Part shown: piece after piece, positions 47,355-56,927 of the stretch
Numbering within the stretch: position 1 is the stretch's first letter
Layout: each line of letters begins with the position of its first letter
Assembly: GCF_009909205.1 (NCBI RefSeq)
Contig: NZ_JAAAPN010000001.1
Coordinates: 62,001 to 126,000 of the forward strand
Direction of reading: 5' to 3'
From: Aquabacterium fontiphilum
Lineage (GTDB): Bacteria; Pseudomonadota; Gammaproteobacteria; Burkholderiales; Burkholderiaceae_C
DNA: 64,000 nucleotides
The notes under the pieces: generated by a model
The model's input: the letters and a program-made list of their open reading frames with translations, nothing else
The model's database searches: none
What the model was told of the DNA's origin: nothing
Position numbers and translations under genes: made by a program

Positions 47355-47987
47355 ATGCACGCAACGCACTTTCCCCCCCGCTTCCGACTCGCCCTGACCA
47401 TGGCCGTATCGGCCAGCCTGATGACTTGGGCGCCCGGGGCCCCTGCACAGACAACCGCGCCCACCGCGACCCCCGCCTCCGCCGCGCCCGCGTTGAACCT
47501 CGTGGCGGCCCAGAGCGAGGTGGGCTTCGTGGTCCGCCAACTCGGCGTGCCGCTCAACGGCCGCTTCCAGCGTTTTGCCGCGCAGGGCCGGTTCGATCCG
47601 CGCGCTCCCCAGGCCGGCCAGATCGCCTTTGACGTCGAGCTCGGCAGCGTCAGCCTCAATCCCGATGCCGATGTCGAGCTGCCCAAGCCCGAGTGGTTTC
47701 ACACGGCGCGCTTCCCGAAGGCCAGCTTCCAGTCCACGCGCATCACCGCGACCGGGCCGGGCCGCTTCGACGTCGCCGGCCGGCTCACCATCAAGGGGCT
47801 GAGCCGCGACCTGGTCGTGCCCGTGCAGCTGGCCCAGGCCCAGGGGCTGAGCACCGTCACCGGTACCGCCACGCTGCGTCGACTCGATTTCAAGATCGGC
47901 GACGGCGAATGGACCGACACCAGCATCGTCGCCAACGACGTGCAGGTGCGCATCAAGCTCGTCTTCCGCGGCATGCCGCCGCTGTGA
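47355..47987 (+). CDS. YceI-family periplasmic protein, 210 aa
   Basis: A signal peptide (cleavage near APA-Q, residue about 32) and an Ala/Thr-rich linker precede a YceI lipocalin-like barrel with SEVGFVVRQLGVPLNGRFQR, AGQIAFDVELGSV and RLTIKGLSRDLVVPVQLAQ. YceI proteins bind amphiphiles such as isoprenoid quinones. It lies between the b561 gene and a second YceI gene. Confidence 0.88.
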   Translation: MHATHFPPRFRLALTMAVSASLMTWAPGAPAQTTAPTATPASAAPALNLVAAQSEVGFVVRQLGVPLNGRFQRFAAQGRFDPRAPQAGQIAFDVELGSVSLNPDADVELPKPEWFHTARFPKASFQSTRITATGPGRFDVAGRLTIKGLSRDLVVPVQLAQAQGLSTVTGTATLRRLDFKIGDGEWTDTSIVANDVQVRIKLVFRGMPPL

Positions 47988-48040
47988 GTTTCTTTCCCGC
48001 GCCAGCCGGCGCTTGTCTGTTGCAACCAGGAGCCCTGACC

Positions 48041-48613
48041 ATGATGTCTCGCATTGCCCTTGCCGCCATCGCTGCCGCTGCCGTCACCGGTGTGGCCCAC
48101 GCCGCTCCAGCCACCTATGTGCTGGATCCAACTCACACCTTCGTGACCTTCGAGGCCAAGCACTTTGGCACGTCGACCAACCGCGGCCGCTTCGACAAGA
48201 AGACCGGCAGCGTCACCATCGACACCGCGGCCAAGACCGGCAAGATCGAGGTGAGCATCGACATGGGCTCGATCAACACCGGCACGCCCTCGTTCGACGG
48301 TCACCTCAAGAGCAAGGACTTCTTCAACGTGGAGGCCCACCCCACGGCCACCTTCGTGGGCGACAAGCTGGTGTTCGATGGCGACAAGCTCAAGGCCGTC
48401 GAAGGCCAGCTGACCCTGCTGGGCAAGACCCTGCCGGTGACGCTGACCGCCTCGAACTACGGCTGCTTCCAGCACCCGCGCCTGCAGCGTGAGGTGTGCG
48501 GTGGCGACTTCGACACCACCATCCAGCGCAGCGCCTTCGGCATGACCTATGGCCTGCCCATGATCCCTGACAACATCCGGCTCGTGATCCAGGTGGAAGG
48601 CGTGCGCCAGTAA
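48041..48613 (+). CDS. YceI-family periplasmic protein, 190 aa
   Basis: A signal peptide (MMSRIALAAIAAAAVTGVAHA) and a YceI barrel with HTFVTFEAKHFGTSTNRGRF, DMGSINTGTPSFDGHLKS and GQLTLLGKTLPVTLT. It is closer to the E. coli YceI form than the first one. The start has AGGAG upstream. It is likely cotranscribed with b561 and the first YceI. Convergent with the hybrid kinase 32 bp on. Confidence 0.92.
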   Translation: MMSRIALAAIAAAAVTGVAHAAPATYVLDPTHTFVTFEAKHFGTSTNRGRFDKKTGSVTIDTAAKTGKIEVSIDMGSINTGTPSFDGHLKSKDFFNVEAHPTATFVGDKLVFDGDKLKAVEGQLTLLGKTLPVTLTASNYGCFQHPRLQREVCGGDFDTTIQRSAFGMTYGLPMIPDNIRLVIQVEGVRQ

Positions 48614-48645
48614 GCTGGCGCGCGGCCGGGGGGCTTGCCCCAGCT

Positions 48646-50577
48646 TTACCCGCCGATGGGTTCGGCGGGCCTCGGATACTGTGGCAGAAAGCGCTGCAGC
48701 ACATCGGCCAGCTCCTCCTGCCGGAAGGGCTTGGCCAGATGGCCGTCCATGCCGGCGGCCAGGCAGCGGTCGCGGTCGGCCGCCAGGGCATTGGCGGTCA
48801 GCGCCACCACCGGCGTCATCGGCACGCCCTGCTCGCGCTCCCAGCGACGCAGCCGACGGGTGGCCTCCAGGCCGTCCAGCCCGGGCATCTGGCAGTCCAT
48901 CAACACCAGCTCGAACGGCGGGGGCACCTGCTGCAAGGCTTTCAGGGCCTGACGGCCATCCTCCACCCGCGTGACCATCAGCCCCAGATTGGCCAGCGTG
49001 GCCTCGGCCACGAGGGCATTGACGGGATTGTCCTCGGCCAGCAGCACACGTGCCGCTGCCTGCGCGGGCCCGGCATCCCCGACATCGTCGGCCGGCTCGG
49101 ACATTGGTGAGCCGGCAGGGTGGGGGGCGCCTTGAGGCAGCGTTGCCGCGTCGACGACACCGGCTCGCAGCGGCATGGGCGCTTCGAACACGAAGGTGGC
49201 GCCTTCGCCCAACACCGAGCGGCAGCGGATGTCCCCACCCATGGCGCGGGCCATCTCGCGCGAGATGGTCAGGCCCAGGCCTGTGCCCTTGTGTTTGCGC
49301 CCGAAGCTGCCATCCACCTGGTGGAAGGCCTCGAAGATCTGGCCGAGTTGGTCGGCTGGGATGCCTTCGCCAGTGTCTTCCACTGTGAGCGTGAAGCTCC
49401 CGGTGTCGGCGCCGTCGCGGCTGGCCAGCTGTGCGGTCACGCGCACCTCCCCGCGTTCGGTGAACTTGATGGCGTTGCCCACGAGGTTGGTCAGGATCTG
49501 ACGCACCCGGGCGCCGTCCACCCACACCCAACAGGTGGGCGGCAGGCGCACGTCGGTCAGCAGCCGCAGGCCCTTGTCCTGCGCGGTGACCTGCAGCACG
49601 TCCAGCGCCTCGACGATCAGCGGCCGCAGGTTGATCAGCGCCGCATCCATTTGCAGCTTGCCGGCTTCGATGCGCGAGTAATCGAGCACGTCGCTGATGA
49701 TCTCCAGCAGGTGCTCGCCCGTGTGCTCGATGAGTTCGAGCTGGTGGTGACTTTCCTGCAGCACGCCCGGGCGGTTGGGCAGGCGCTCGCGCACCAGCCG
49801 CGACAGGCCGAGGATGCCGTGCAGCGGCGTGCGCATCTCATGGCTCATCGTGGCCAGAAACTGGTCCTTGACGGCGCTGTTGCGGCGAGCCAGTTGCAGC
49901 GCCTCGGCACGTTCCTTCGAGATGCGGTCGGTCAGGAAGCGCAGCCACAGCAGCTCGGTGATGCGGCGCTCCGCCCGTCGGCTCTCAAACAGCATCACGC
50001 CCAGCAGAGTCAGCGTGCCCATGCCGCCGAACACGCCCAGCACATCCTGGCGTGTCAACAGCATCAACGCGACCGGCGTCAACATGGGCAGGTTGGTGGC
50101 CAGGTTGGGCCGCAGGTGAGCCTGCAGCGTGAAGGTCGACACCGCCGAGGCGCCCACCAGCGTGGCCACGATGGCGGCGTTGGTGACGAGGTCTTCGACG
50201 GGCACCAGCAGGCCGGCCAAGCCCCAAGCCGCGCCATGCACGGCGCAGACGATCGACAGGCTGTGCAACCAGCGCGGCGAGGCGCGGTCGCTGGCCCGCA
50301 GATAGGCGCGCCAGTGACCGATGCGCAGCAGCGAACCCAGCACGCACAACACCACCCAGCCCGCCACCCAGGGCAGGTTGCGCCAGTCGTTGCCTGCGGC
50401 CACGACCAGGCCGAGCGCAGCGGCGCACAGTGCGCTGACCACGGCCACCTGCAGCGTGGGCGCGAACAGCATGCGCAGGCGCTCGGCGCGGATCAGCCGA
50501 TCCAGCTCGGGATCGTCCACGGCCGCACGGGCCGGGTCGGGAGCAAACAGCATGAAGGCGGGAAGGCGAAGCCGCAT
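48646..50577 (-). CDS. Membrane hybrid histidine kinase, 643 aa
   Basis: Five to six hydrophobic spans (residues about 35-200) form the sensor, followed by HisKA with His about 245 in SHEMRTPLHGILG, HATPase_c (GNAIKFTERG, GTGLGLTISREMA) and one receiver with ELVLMDCQMPGLDG and KPFRQEE. It lacks HPt. The ATG at 50577 is the first fitting start; the frame extends to a TTG at 50664 that would overlap the upstream PEP-CTERM gene by 4 bp, and that coupling is also possible. Confidence 0.88.
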   Translation of the reverse strand: MRLRLPAFMLFAPDPARAAVDDPELDRLIRAERLRMLFAPTLQVAVVSALCAAALGLVVAAGNDWRNLPWVAGWVVLCVLGSLLRIGHWRAYLRASDRASPRWLHSLSIVCAVHGAAWGLAGLLVPVEDLVTNAAIVATLVGASAVSTFTLQAHLRPNLATNLPMLTPVALMLLTRQDVLGVFGGMGTLTLLGVMLFESRRAERRITELLWLRFLTDRISKERAEALQLARRNSAVKDQFLATMSHEMRTPLHGILGLSRLVRERLPNRPGVLQESHHQLELIEHTGEHLLEIISDVLDYSRIEAGKLQMDAALINLRPLIVEALDVLQVTAQDKGLRLLTDVRLPPTCWVWVDGARVRQILTNLVGNAIKFTERGEVRVTAQLASRDGADTGSFTLTVEDTGEGIPADQLGQIFEAFHQVDGSFGRKHKGTGLGLTISREMARAMGGDIRCRSVLGEGATFVFEAPMPLRAGVVDAATLPQGAPHPAGSPMSEPADDVGDAGPAQAAARVLLAEDNPVNALVAEATLANLGLMVTRVEDGRQALKALQQVPPPFELVLMDCQMPGLDGLEATRRLRRWEREQGVPMTPVVALTANALAADRDRCLAAGMDGHLAKPFRQEELADVLQRFLPQYPRPAEPIGG

Positions 50578-50660
50578 CCCTTCGCTATCGTCTGCCCGCT
50601 CCTCCCGCTTGAGGCTGGGACAAACGCTCGACGCGGTGGATGCACGGTTGACGGGATTGG

Positions 50661-51653
50661 TCAACCATGCTGCGGGGTGGGGGGGTGGATGTCAATCCGT
50701 GAAAAGCGGGGGGTGGCGCCCATGCGCCCCCTCAGGGCCAATAGACCGACCAACCCAACCAGCATCAGCGCGGCGCTCGCGGGCTCTGGAATGGCCACTG
50801 GTGGCTGGATGTCGGGAATGGTCGGGATGCGCAGTCCAGAGAAGTTGGCCATGACGCTGGCTTTGGCAAGCAGCGTCAGTGCCACCGCCGCTTCCTCGTC
50901 GCCCAAGTTGCCGAAGCCGATCTCGAAGGTGCCGGTGTTGCTGAACCCGAAGTTGCTTTCGGTGCCCGTGCCTTCGCCTGAGGCGATGCCATGCAGACCG
51001 GTCAGCCCCGGGCGGAAACCAATGGGCGAGAACCCGGCGTACACCTCGGTCATGAGCGTCGGGTCGCGTGTGTCCTCGTCCAGCGAGGCGACCGGCGTCA
51101 GCAGCGCGTCCAGGTCGGTGCTGCCCCACATCGACCACGTGCCGCGCAGGACGATGCCCGTGCCGCTGCCCAGCAGCACCGAGGCCACGGGCTCGGGCGT
51201 CACTTCTGTCCGGTAGGTTTGCGTCTCGCCAGCCAAGCCGAAGTAGCCCATCGGTGGGCTGGCCTGCCAGTCCTGTACCAGGCTGGCCGCCGTGGTCGCG
51301 TTCAGCTCGGCCTTGGCCGACAGGCCGCTGGCGGCCCGCTCTGGGTCTGACAACAGGTCAACCTCGGGCCAGACCAGGGTCGTCTGGCGCATCGCAAACG
51401 GATTCGACCCGTAATGCGTGCTGAGCGCGTACCGCTGCGCCAGAAAGGTCGCGCTGGGCGCCACGCCATCGTCCGGGGTCAGGTCGATCAGGGTGACCTG
51501 GAGATTCGTCAGACTCGCATGCGCGAACATCACGGTGTCGTGAGGCGCCAGTTGCGCGTGGCTCAGGCCGGCGCTGGCGAGCAGGGCGGCGGCGCCCATC
51601 GTGCGGGCGAAGGTGGCCGCTGCACGACGTGCGCGGAAAGGGGTGGTGGTCAT
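50661..51653 (-). CDS. PEP-CTERM exported protein with LIDLTPDDGVAP motif, 330 aa
   Basis: A signal peptide (cleavage near SHA-Q, residue 33) precedes a beta-rich domain. The motif VTLIDLTPDDGVAP lies near its mature start, matching the proteins at 12732-13793 and, loosely, 11847-12731. The end has IPEPASAALMLVGLVGLLAL then RGRMG and an atypical extra tail of about 17 residues (ATPRFSRIDIHPPTPQHG). Normal PEP-CTERM tails stop soon after the basic residues, so the frame end may be unusual. Function unknown. Confidence 0.75.
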   Translation of the reverse strand: MTTTPFRARRAAATFARTMGAAALLASAGLSHAQLAPHDTVMFAHASLTNLQVTLIDLTPDDGVAPSATFLAQRYALSTHYGSNPFAMRQTTLVWPEVDLLSDPERAASGLSAKAELNATTAASLVQDWQASPPMGYFGLAGETQTYRTEVTPEPVASVLLGSGTGIVLRGTWSMWGSTDLDALLTPVASLDEDTRDPTLMTEVYAGFSPIGFRPGLTGLHGIASGEGTGTESNFGFSNTGTFEIGFGNLGDEEAAVALTLLAKASVMANFSGLRIPTIPDIQPPVAIPEPASAALMLVGLVGLLALRGRMGATPRFSRIDIHPPTPQHG

Positions 51654-51752
51654 GGGGCTCCCTGGGACACGTCGTTATGCTTGTGTCTCGGGATGATCCG
51701 GTGCACCAACGGGATCGTCAACCACCTGCCTGGATGCTGTGGCGCGGGTTTG

Positions 51753-52583
51753 TCACCCCTCGTTGTGCGTGAGGTTCAGTCGCTCGCACACGCGCATCGT
51801 CGCCAGCTGAAAGGCCTGGAAGTGCAGGCCGACCTGGTGAGCAAGGGGCTCGAGCGACTGCCACACGGCGTGCGGGTCGCTGGCCTGGGCCGCGTTGAGC
51901 AGCAGGGCGTCCACGGCGGCGCCGATGGTCAGCAGCTTACGCACGGTCTCGCGCTCCTGCACCCACTGGCTCGGCGCGTTCGGACGGGCGCGCACGCTGT
52001 CGGCCACGTCGCGCGACAGGCCCCAGCTTTGGCAAAGGGCGGCGCCCAGTGCCGAGTGGCTGACGCCAAAGGCTTCGATCTCGGCGGCACACACGAGCGC
52101 TTCATCGTCATGGGTCGATTCCAGCTCGGCGTAGCGCTGGCGGTCGTGGGCGTACAGCACGGCTCGGCCGCTTTCGGCGAACAGGCCGGTGGTGTGGGCC
52201 AGCCAGGGATCGACGTCAAGCTGGCGGGCGATGCGGCCCATGGCGAGGCCGCGCACCCCGGCGCGGTCCCAGATGCTTTGCAGCAGCGGGCTGGGCGGGA
52301 AGGCGCCGCGCAGGCCAATCTCGTAGGTCAGGCCGGCCACCTGGGCCATGCCGAGGTAGCGGATGCCTTCATGGACGGTCTCGACCCGCTTGAGCAGGCC
52401 GAACAGCGCCGAGTTGACCGTGCGCACCACGGCCGACGACAGCGCCATGTCGGTCTCGATCAGCGCCGCGAGCTGGTCGACCGAACACTCTTCGTCGGCC
52501 ATCAGCAGCGACAGCTTGACCAGCGTGCTGGGGCAGGCCGGCAGGTCGATGTTCAGGTTGCGGAGTTGGGGGGCAATGCTCAT
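51753..52583 (-). CDS. HDOD-domain protein, 276 aa
   Basis: The protein starts with NLNIDLPACPSTLVKLSLLM and has the HDOD pattern ETDMALSSAVVRTVNSALFG and IRYLGMAQVAGL, with Ser/Asp replacing the HD catalytic pair. HDOD proteins are signalling scaffolds, often beside kinases and cyclases, and are thought not to hydrolyse nucleotides. The rest of the length (about 110-276) is helical. No second domain was found. The start has no clear Shine-Dalgarno. Confidence 0.85.
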   Translation of the reverse strand: MSIAPQLRNLNIDLPACPSTLVKLSLLMADEECSVDQLAALIETDMALSSAVVRTVNSALFGLLKRVETVHEGIRYLGMAQVAGLTYEIGLRGAFPPSPLLQSIWDRAGVRGLAMGRIARQLDVDPWLAHTTGLFAESGRAVLYAHDRQRYAELESTHDDEALVCAAEIEAFGVSHSALGAALCQSWGLSRDVADSVRARPNAPSQWVQERETVRKLLTIGAAVDALLLNAAQASDPHAVWQSLEPLAHQVGLHFQAFQLATMRVCERLNLTHNEG

Positions 52584-52760
52584 GACGGATCCGCTCGAAT
52601 AGATCGGATCAGTCTAGGGCGCCGCCCGCATCACGAAAAGCGGAACAGCAGGCGCGCGAAGGGCCATACGCCCCGTTTGGCGTGAAGGATCACCGCTTGC
52701 CGCAGGCCACTGTGCCGAGGCAGGGCCGCCGGGCCGTCGGGCCGCTGCGACGGGTGGCGC

Positions 52761-53840
52761 TCAGCGCGGGATGAAACGGCGACGCGGCGCCTGACCGGGC
52801 AGGCCGCGCAGTCGGCGGAACTCGCTGGGCGGCACGCCGCGCCAGCGGCGGAAGGCCTCGATGAAGGTGGTCACATCGGCGTAGCCCAGGCGCTCGGCAA
52901 TCTCGCCGTGGGTCAGGCTGGCCGAGGCCATCAGCTCTTCTGCGAGCGTGGAGCGCACCTCTTCCAGCAGGCCTCGGAAGGACGCGCCCTCGGCGGTCAG
53001 GTGGCGGCGCAGCGTGCGCGAGGTCATGCCCATCTCGGCGGCCACTTCCTCCATGTCGGGGATGTGGCCCGGCGTGCGCAGCAGGCGGTCGCGCACGGCG
53101 CCGGCCACGCCCGTGCGGCTGCTGCGCCGCTCCACCAGGCGCTTGCACATCTGCTCGCACAACTGCGCCGTGTGCGCGTCGGCCTGGGGCAGCGGTTGCT
53201 GCATCAGCGCGGCGGCGAACACGCTGCGGTCGTGCGCTTGACCAAACAATGGCCGCACGCCAAACAGACTGGTGTAGGCTTCGACCATCTCCTGGGCTGG
53301 TTCGGGGCGCCGCAGGTAGATGGCCTGGTAGGGCAGGGGGTGGCCCAGGATCTCGCGCTGCAGTGTCATCACCGAAGCGCGGTCGCGGTCGACAATGAAC
53401 TGGCGCACATCCAGCGGCAAGTGGTCACTGTGGTAGGTCACCATGACCTGATCGCCCACCTGCTCGACCTCGTTGGTCGTCAGCGAAAAGGTCTGATTGA
53501 GCATGCGCGAGGCCATGCTGACGGCCGCGCCCAGGGTGGGACTGGCCAGAACGGCGTAGCCCCACAGGCCGTAGGTGGTGACGTGGTAGCGGGTGCCCGC
53601 CTGCAGCCCCAGCGTCGGCACATGTGGACGCTCGGCCTGCAGGTTTCGGATCAGCTGGATTTCCTGATGCGCCTCGATCTCGCCTTTCGGGTCGTCGAGG
53701 ATGGCCCGGGTGATGCCGGTGTGACGCAGCATGGCGTCCACGCTGACGCCATGGTCAAAGCCGAGCTGGGTCAAGACGCGGGCCGTGGCGACGCCACGGC
53801 GGAAGTCCCAGGAGGACCGGGGGGATGCCTTCGGGTTCAT
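52761..53840 (-). CDS. AraC-family transcriptional regulator, 359 aa
   Basis: An N-terminal OruR/arabinose-binding-like domain (residues about 15-205) is followed by a C-terminal AraC helix-turn-helix pair with EEVAAEMGMTSRTLRRHLTAEG and GEIAERLGYADVTTFIEAFRRW. It is the ArgR/OruR type found in Burkholderiales. The regulated genes are unknown; the nearest ones (HDOD, RlmI) are not obviously metabolic. The ATG at 53840 is chosen over a TTG 24 bases upstream. Confidence 0.9.
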   Translation of the reverse strand: MNPKASPRSSWDFRRGVATARVLTQLGFDHGVSVDAMLRHTGITRAILDDPKGEIEAHQEIQLIRNLQAERPHVPTLGLQAGTRYHVTTYGLWGYAVLASPTLGAAVSMASRMLNQTFSLTTNEVEQVGDQVMVTYHSDHLPLDVRQFIVDRDRASVMTLQREILGHPLPYQAIYLRRPEPAQEMVEAYTSLFGVRPLFGQAHDRSVFAAALMQQPLPQADAHTAQLCEQMCKRLVERRSSRTGVAGAVRDRLLRTPGHIPDMEEVAAEMGMTSRTLRRHLTAEGASFRGLLEEVRSTLAEELMASASLTHGEIAERLGYADVTTFIEAFRRWRGVPPSEFRRLRGLPGQAPRRRFIPR

Positions 53841-53942
53841 GCCACCAAAACACTTTCCTGCCAATCTGAAAAGGAATTATGTCGAAGTGCCAAGGCGCTG
53901 TGTCCGGCTTTCCCGGCTTGCCCGGTAAAGTTTCAGGAAGTT

Positions 53943-55139
53943 TTAAGCTTTTCGGACAATGGCGAGGCCCTTGAGGTACTCCCCTTCAGGGAAGGTCAGG
54001 GTGGTCGGGTGGTCCGCTGTGGCTTCGAGGCGCTGCAGCAGGTAGCCGTCGATGGCGGCGTCCATGGCGGCGCCCGCGACGATCTTGTGGAACAGCTCTG
54101 CCCCGATGCCGCCCGAGCACGAGAAGGTCAGCAGCAAGCCGCCCGGATTCAGCAGCTTGAAGGCCAGGCGGTTGATGTCCTTGTAAGCGCGGCTGGCACG
54201 GTCGGCGTGGGCAGCGCTGGGCGCAAACTTGGGCGGATCGAGCACGATGGCGTCGAAGCGCTTGCCTTCTTGAATGAAGCGGCGCAGCGTGCCGTTGACA
54301 TCCGCGTCAAGCGCGACGTGAGCACTCGCTTCGTAGCCGTTGAGCGTCACATGGGCGTTGGCGCGCGCCAGGGCAGGCGCAGACGAATCCACGCTGATCA
54401 CCTCGCTGGCGCCGCCAGCCAGGGCGGCCACGCTGAAGCCGCCGGTGTAGCTATAGCAATTGAGCACGCTGCGGCAGTCCAGCTGGCGCACCAGGCGCGC
54501 GAACAGCCCGCGGTTGTCGCGTTGGTCGAGGTAGTAGCCCGTCTTGTGGCCCTCGGCCACGTCCAACGTGAGCTTCCAGCCGTTTTCGTGGATGGTGACG
54601 GCGGTGGCGCGGTGCGGGCCGTCAGGGTGGCGTAGCCAGCCCGTCACCGGGGGCAGGCCTTCGAGACCGCGCACGCCCGAGTCCGAGCGCTCGTACAAGT
54701 AGGGGCAGCCGGTCTCCGCCACCAGCGCATCGGCGATCGCGTCCTTCCAGCGCTCGGTGCCGGCACTCAGAAACTGCGCCGAGAGCACATCGTCGTACTG
54801 GTCGACGATGAGCCCGGGGAGGCCATCGGCCTCGCCATGGATCAGCCGCACGCCGTTGGAGTCGATGCCCAGACGACGGCGCAAGGCCACGGCCGCGCGC
54901 ACGCGCCCGGCGAAGAAGGCCGCGTCGATGCGCTCGGCCTCGTCAAAGCTCCAGGCGCGGACGCGAATCTGCGAGCTGGGGCTGAAGGCGGCCCAGGCCA
55001 GGAACTTGCCATCGTGCGACTGCACCCGCACCGTCTCGCCCGGGTCACCACCGCCCTTGGCTACGCTGCCCTGGAACACCCAGGGGTGGCGCCGCAACAA
55101 TGAGCGCTCTTTGCCTTCGCGCAAGGTGATGACTTTCAT
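53943..55139 (-). CDS. rlmI: 23S rRNA (cytosine(1962)-C5)-methyltransferase RlmI, 398 aa
   Basis: RlmI methylates C1962 of 23S rRNA. Seen: the N-terminal PUA domain (RHPWVFQGSV), the EEHD-like insert (YERSDSGVRGLEG), the Rossmann motif NCYSYTGGFSVAALAGGA, DPPKFAPSAAHADRA and the Cys-containing FSCSGGI that supplies the catalytic Cys. The start at 55139 fits the family N-terminus (MKVITLREGKERSLLRRHPW). It lies between the AraC-type regulator and a kinase. Confidence 0.93.
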   Translation of the reverse strand: MKVITLREGKERSLLRRHPWVFQGSVAKGGGDPGETVRVQSHDGKFLAWAAFSPSSQIRVRAWSFDEAERIDAAFFAGRVRAAVALRRRLGIDSNGVRLIHGEADGLPGLIVDQYDDVLSAQFLSAGTERWKDAIADALVAETGCPYLYERSDSGVRGLEGLPPVTGWLRHPDGPHRATAVTIHENGWKLTLDVAEGHKTGYYLDQRDNRGLFARLVRQLDCRSVLNCYSYTGGFSVAALAGGASEVISVDSSAPALARANAHVTLNGYEASAHVALDADVNGTLRRFIQEGKRFDAIVLDPPKFAPSAAHADRASRAYKDINRLAFKLLNPGGLLLTFSCSGGIGAELFHKIVAGAAMDAAIDGYLLQRLEATADHPTTLTFPEGEYLKGLAIVRKA

Positions 55140-55301
55140 GGTCAGGAATCCGGTCTCCGTCAAAACCCGCATTGTCCGCTGTGTCCGGACCGAATGTCCC
55201 CACATCTGCTGGGGAGGGTTTGTCCGCAAAACCGGACGCCGGCATAAGAAAACCGGTCGGTTACGTGTATCTTGTTGTTTCAACAGCAAACGTGGAGCAG
55301 T

Positions 55302-56906
55302 ATGGCGTCGACCCCGACATCGGCCTGGCAGGCCGAGCGTGCGGCCCTGTTGGAAGAAGTCGAGGCGTTGCGTGCGCGCCTGGCGCAGCAGTCGGCCGAG
55401 CAGGCACGGCTGCAGACCATCCTCGACCGCATGCCCGGCGCTGTCGCCTACTGGGACGCGGGCTTGCGTTTGCGCTTCATGAATCCGTATCTGGCCCGCC
55501 ACTGGGCTCATAAGCCGGGGCCGCTGATGGGGCGGCACATCACCGAGGTGTTGTCGCCGCAGGGTTGGGCGCGCTCACGGCCCTATGTCATCGCCGCGCT
55601 CGAAGGCCGGGCCAGTGCGTGTGAGCACGTCGAGCATGTCGAGCACGACGAGTTGACGGCCCACGTCACCTACACACCCGACGTGGTCGGTGGCGAGGTG
55701 CGCGGTTTCATCGTGATGGCGTTGGACGTCACCGAACTCAAGCAGGCCAAGGCCGCAGCCGAGGCGGCCAGCCGGGCCAAGAGCGAGTTCCTGGCCAGCA
55801 TGAGCCACGAAATTCGCACGCCGCTCAATGCCGTGATCGGCTTTGCCCAGATCGGCCGGCTGCAGCATCCCGGGGCACCGGCGGCCGAATCGTTCGAGCG
55901 CATTTTGCATGCGGGTCAGCACTTGCTGGCGCTGCTCAATGAGGTGCTGGACTACTCCAAGATCGAGGCAGGCAAGCTCACCCTCCATCCGGCAGAACTC
56001 AACCTGCCCGAGCTGCTCGACCGCACGCTGGCGCTGGTGAGGACGCAGGCCGAGACGAAAGGCCTGCGCCTGGTGCTGGACGCGCCCCCCGAGCTGCCGC
56101 AGCGCTGGTGGGCCGATGGCCTGCGCCTGGGCCAGATCCTGCTGAACCTGCTCAGCAACGCGGTGAAGTTCACCGAGGTGGGCGAGGTGAGGCTGCGGCT
56201 GCAGCCCGTGCCACATGGGCTGCGCTTCGCGGTGCAGGACACCGGCCCGGGGCTGGACGCCGACATGCGCGCCAGGCTGTTCCAGCCCTTCGAGCAAAGC
56301 GCCGCCAGCCGCCGCCGCGCGGGTGGCACAGGCCTGGGCCTGTCGATCTGCAAGCGCCTGGTTGATTTGATGGACGGCGAGATCGCGCTGGACGACACCG
56401 TCGCCCCGGGCGCGTGCTTTGTCGTGACGCTGCCGCTGCAGGCCCTGGGTGCGCCGGGTCTGGCGCCGTCCCTGTCGGTGGCGGCGCCACCGCTGCCAGA
56501 GCGGCCGGCGGACGGCATGCTGGCCGGCCTGCGCGTGCTCGTGGCCGAAGACCACCGGGTCAACCAGATGGTGCTGGGCCAGTTCCTGACCGGGATGGGT
56601 GCCGAGGTGGACTGCCGCGATGACGGCGAGGCGGCCGTCGATGCGGTGCGTGAGGCGGGGCCCGGCCACTACCACCTGATGCTCTGCGATGTGGACATGC
56701 CGGTGCTCGACGGCTGCGAGGCGGCGCGCCTGATCGGCCAGCTGGATCCGGACCTGCCCATCGTCGGGCTCACCGCCCATGCGCTGGAAGACGCGCAGGC
56801 GCGCACGCGCGCGGCGGGTATGGTCGACCATGTGACCAAGCCTTTTCTGTTCGAAGACCTGCGCGACCGGGTGCTGCGGCACGCCCGTCGCGTGACGCCG
56901 GCCTGA
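55302..56906 (+). CDS. PAS-containing hybrid histidine kinase, 534 aa
   Basis: A coiled N-terminus and one PAS domain (about 20-150), HisKA with His169 in SHEIRTPLNAVIGFAQ, HATPase_c (NLLSNAVKFTEVG, GTGLGLSICKR) and a C-terminal receiver with LMLCDVDMPVLDG and TKPF. The start has GTGGAG 4 bases before the ATG. No membrane span is seen. It converges on xerC, 21 bp away, and has no obvious partner. Confidence 0.92.
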   Translation: MASTPTSAWQAERAALLEEVEALRARLAQQSAEQARLQTILDRMPGAVAYWDAGLRLRFMNPYLARHWAHKPGPLMGRHITEVLSPQGWARSRPYVIAALEGRASACEHVEHVEHDELTAHVTYTPDVVGGEVRGFIVMALDVTELKQAKAAAEAASRAKSEFLASMSHEIRTPLNAVIGFAQIGRLQHPGAPAAESFERILHAGQHLLALLNEVLDYSKIEAGKLTLHPAELNLPELLDRTLALVRTQAETKGLRLVLDAPPELPQRWWADGLRLGQILLNLLSNAVKFTEVGEVRLRLQPVPHGLRFAVQDTGPGLDADMRARLFQPFEQSAASRRRAGGTGLGLSICKRLVDLMDGEIALDDTVAPGACFVVTLPLQALGAPGLAPSLSVAAPPLPERPADGMLAGLRVLVAEDHRVNQMVLGQFLTGMGAEVDCRDDGEAAVDAVREAGPGHYHLMLCDVDMPVLDGCEAARLIGQLDPDLPIVGLTAHALEDAQARTRAAGMVDHVTKPFLFEDLRDRVLRHARRVTPA

Positions 56907-56927
56907 GCGGCCCCGGCCACGGCGGGT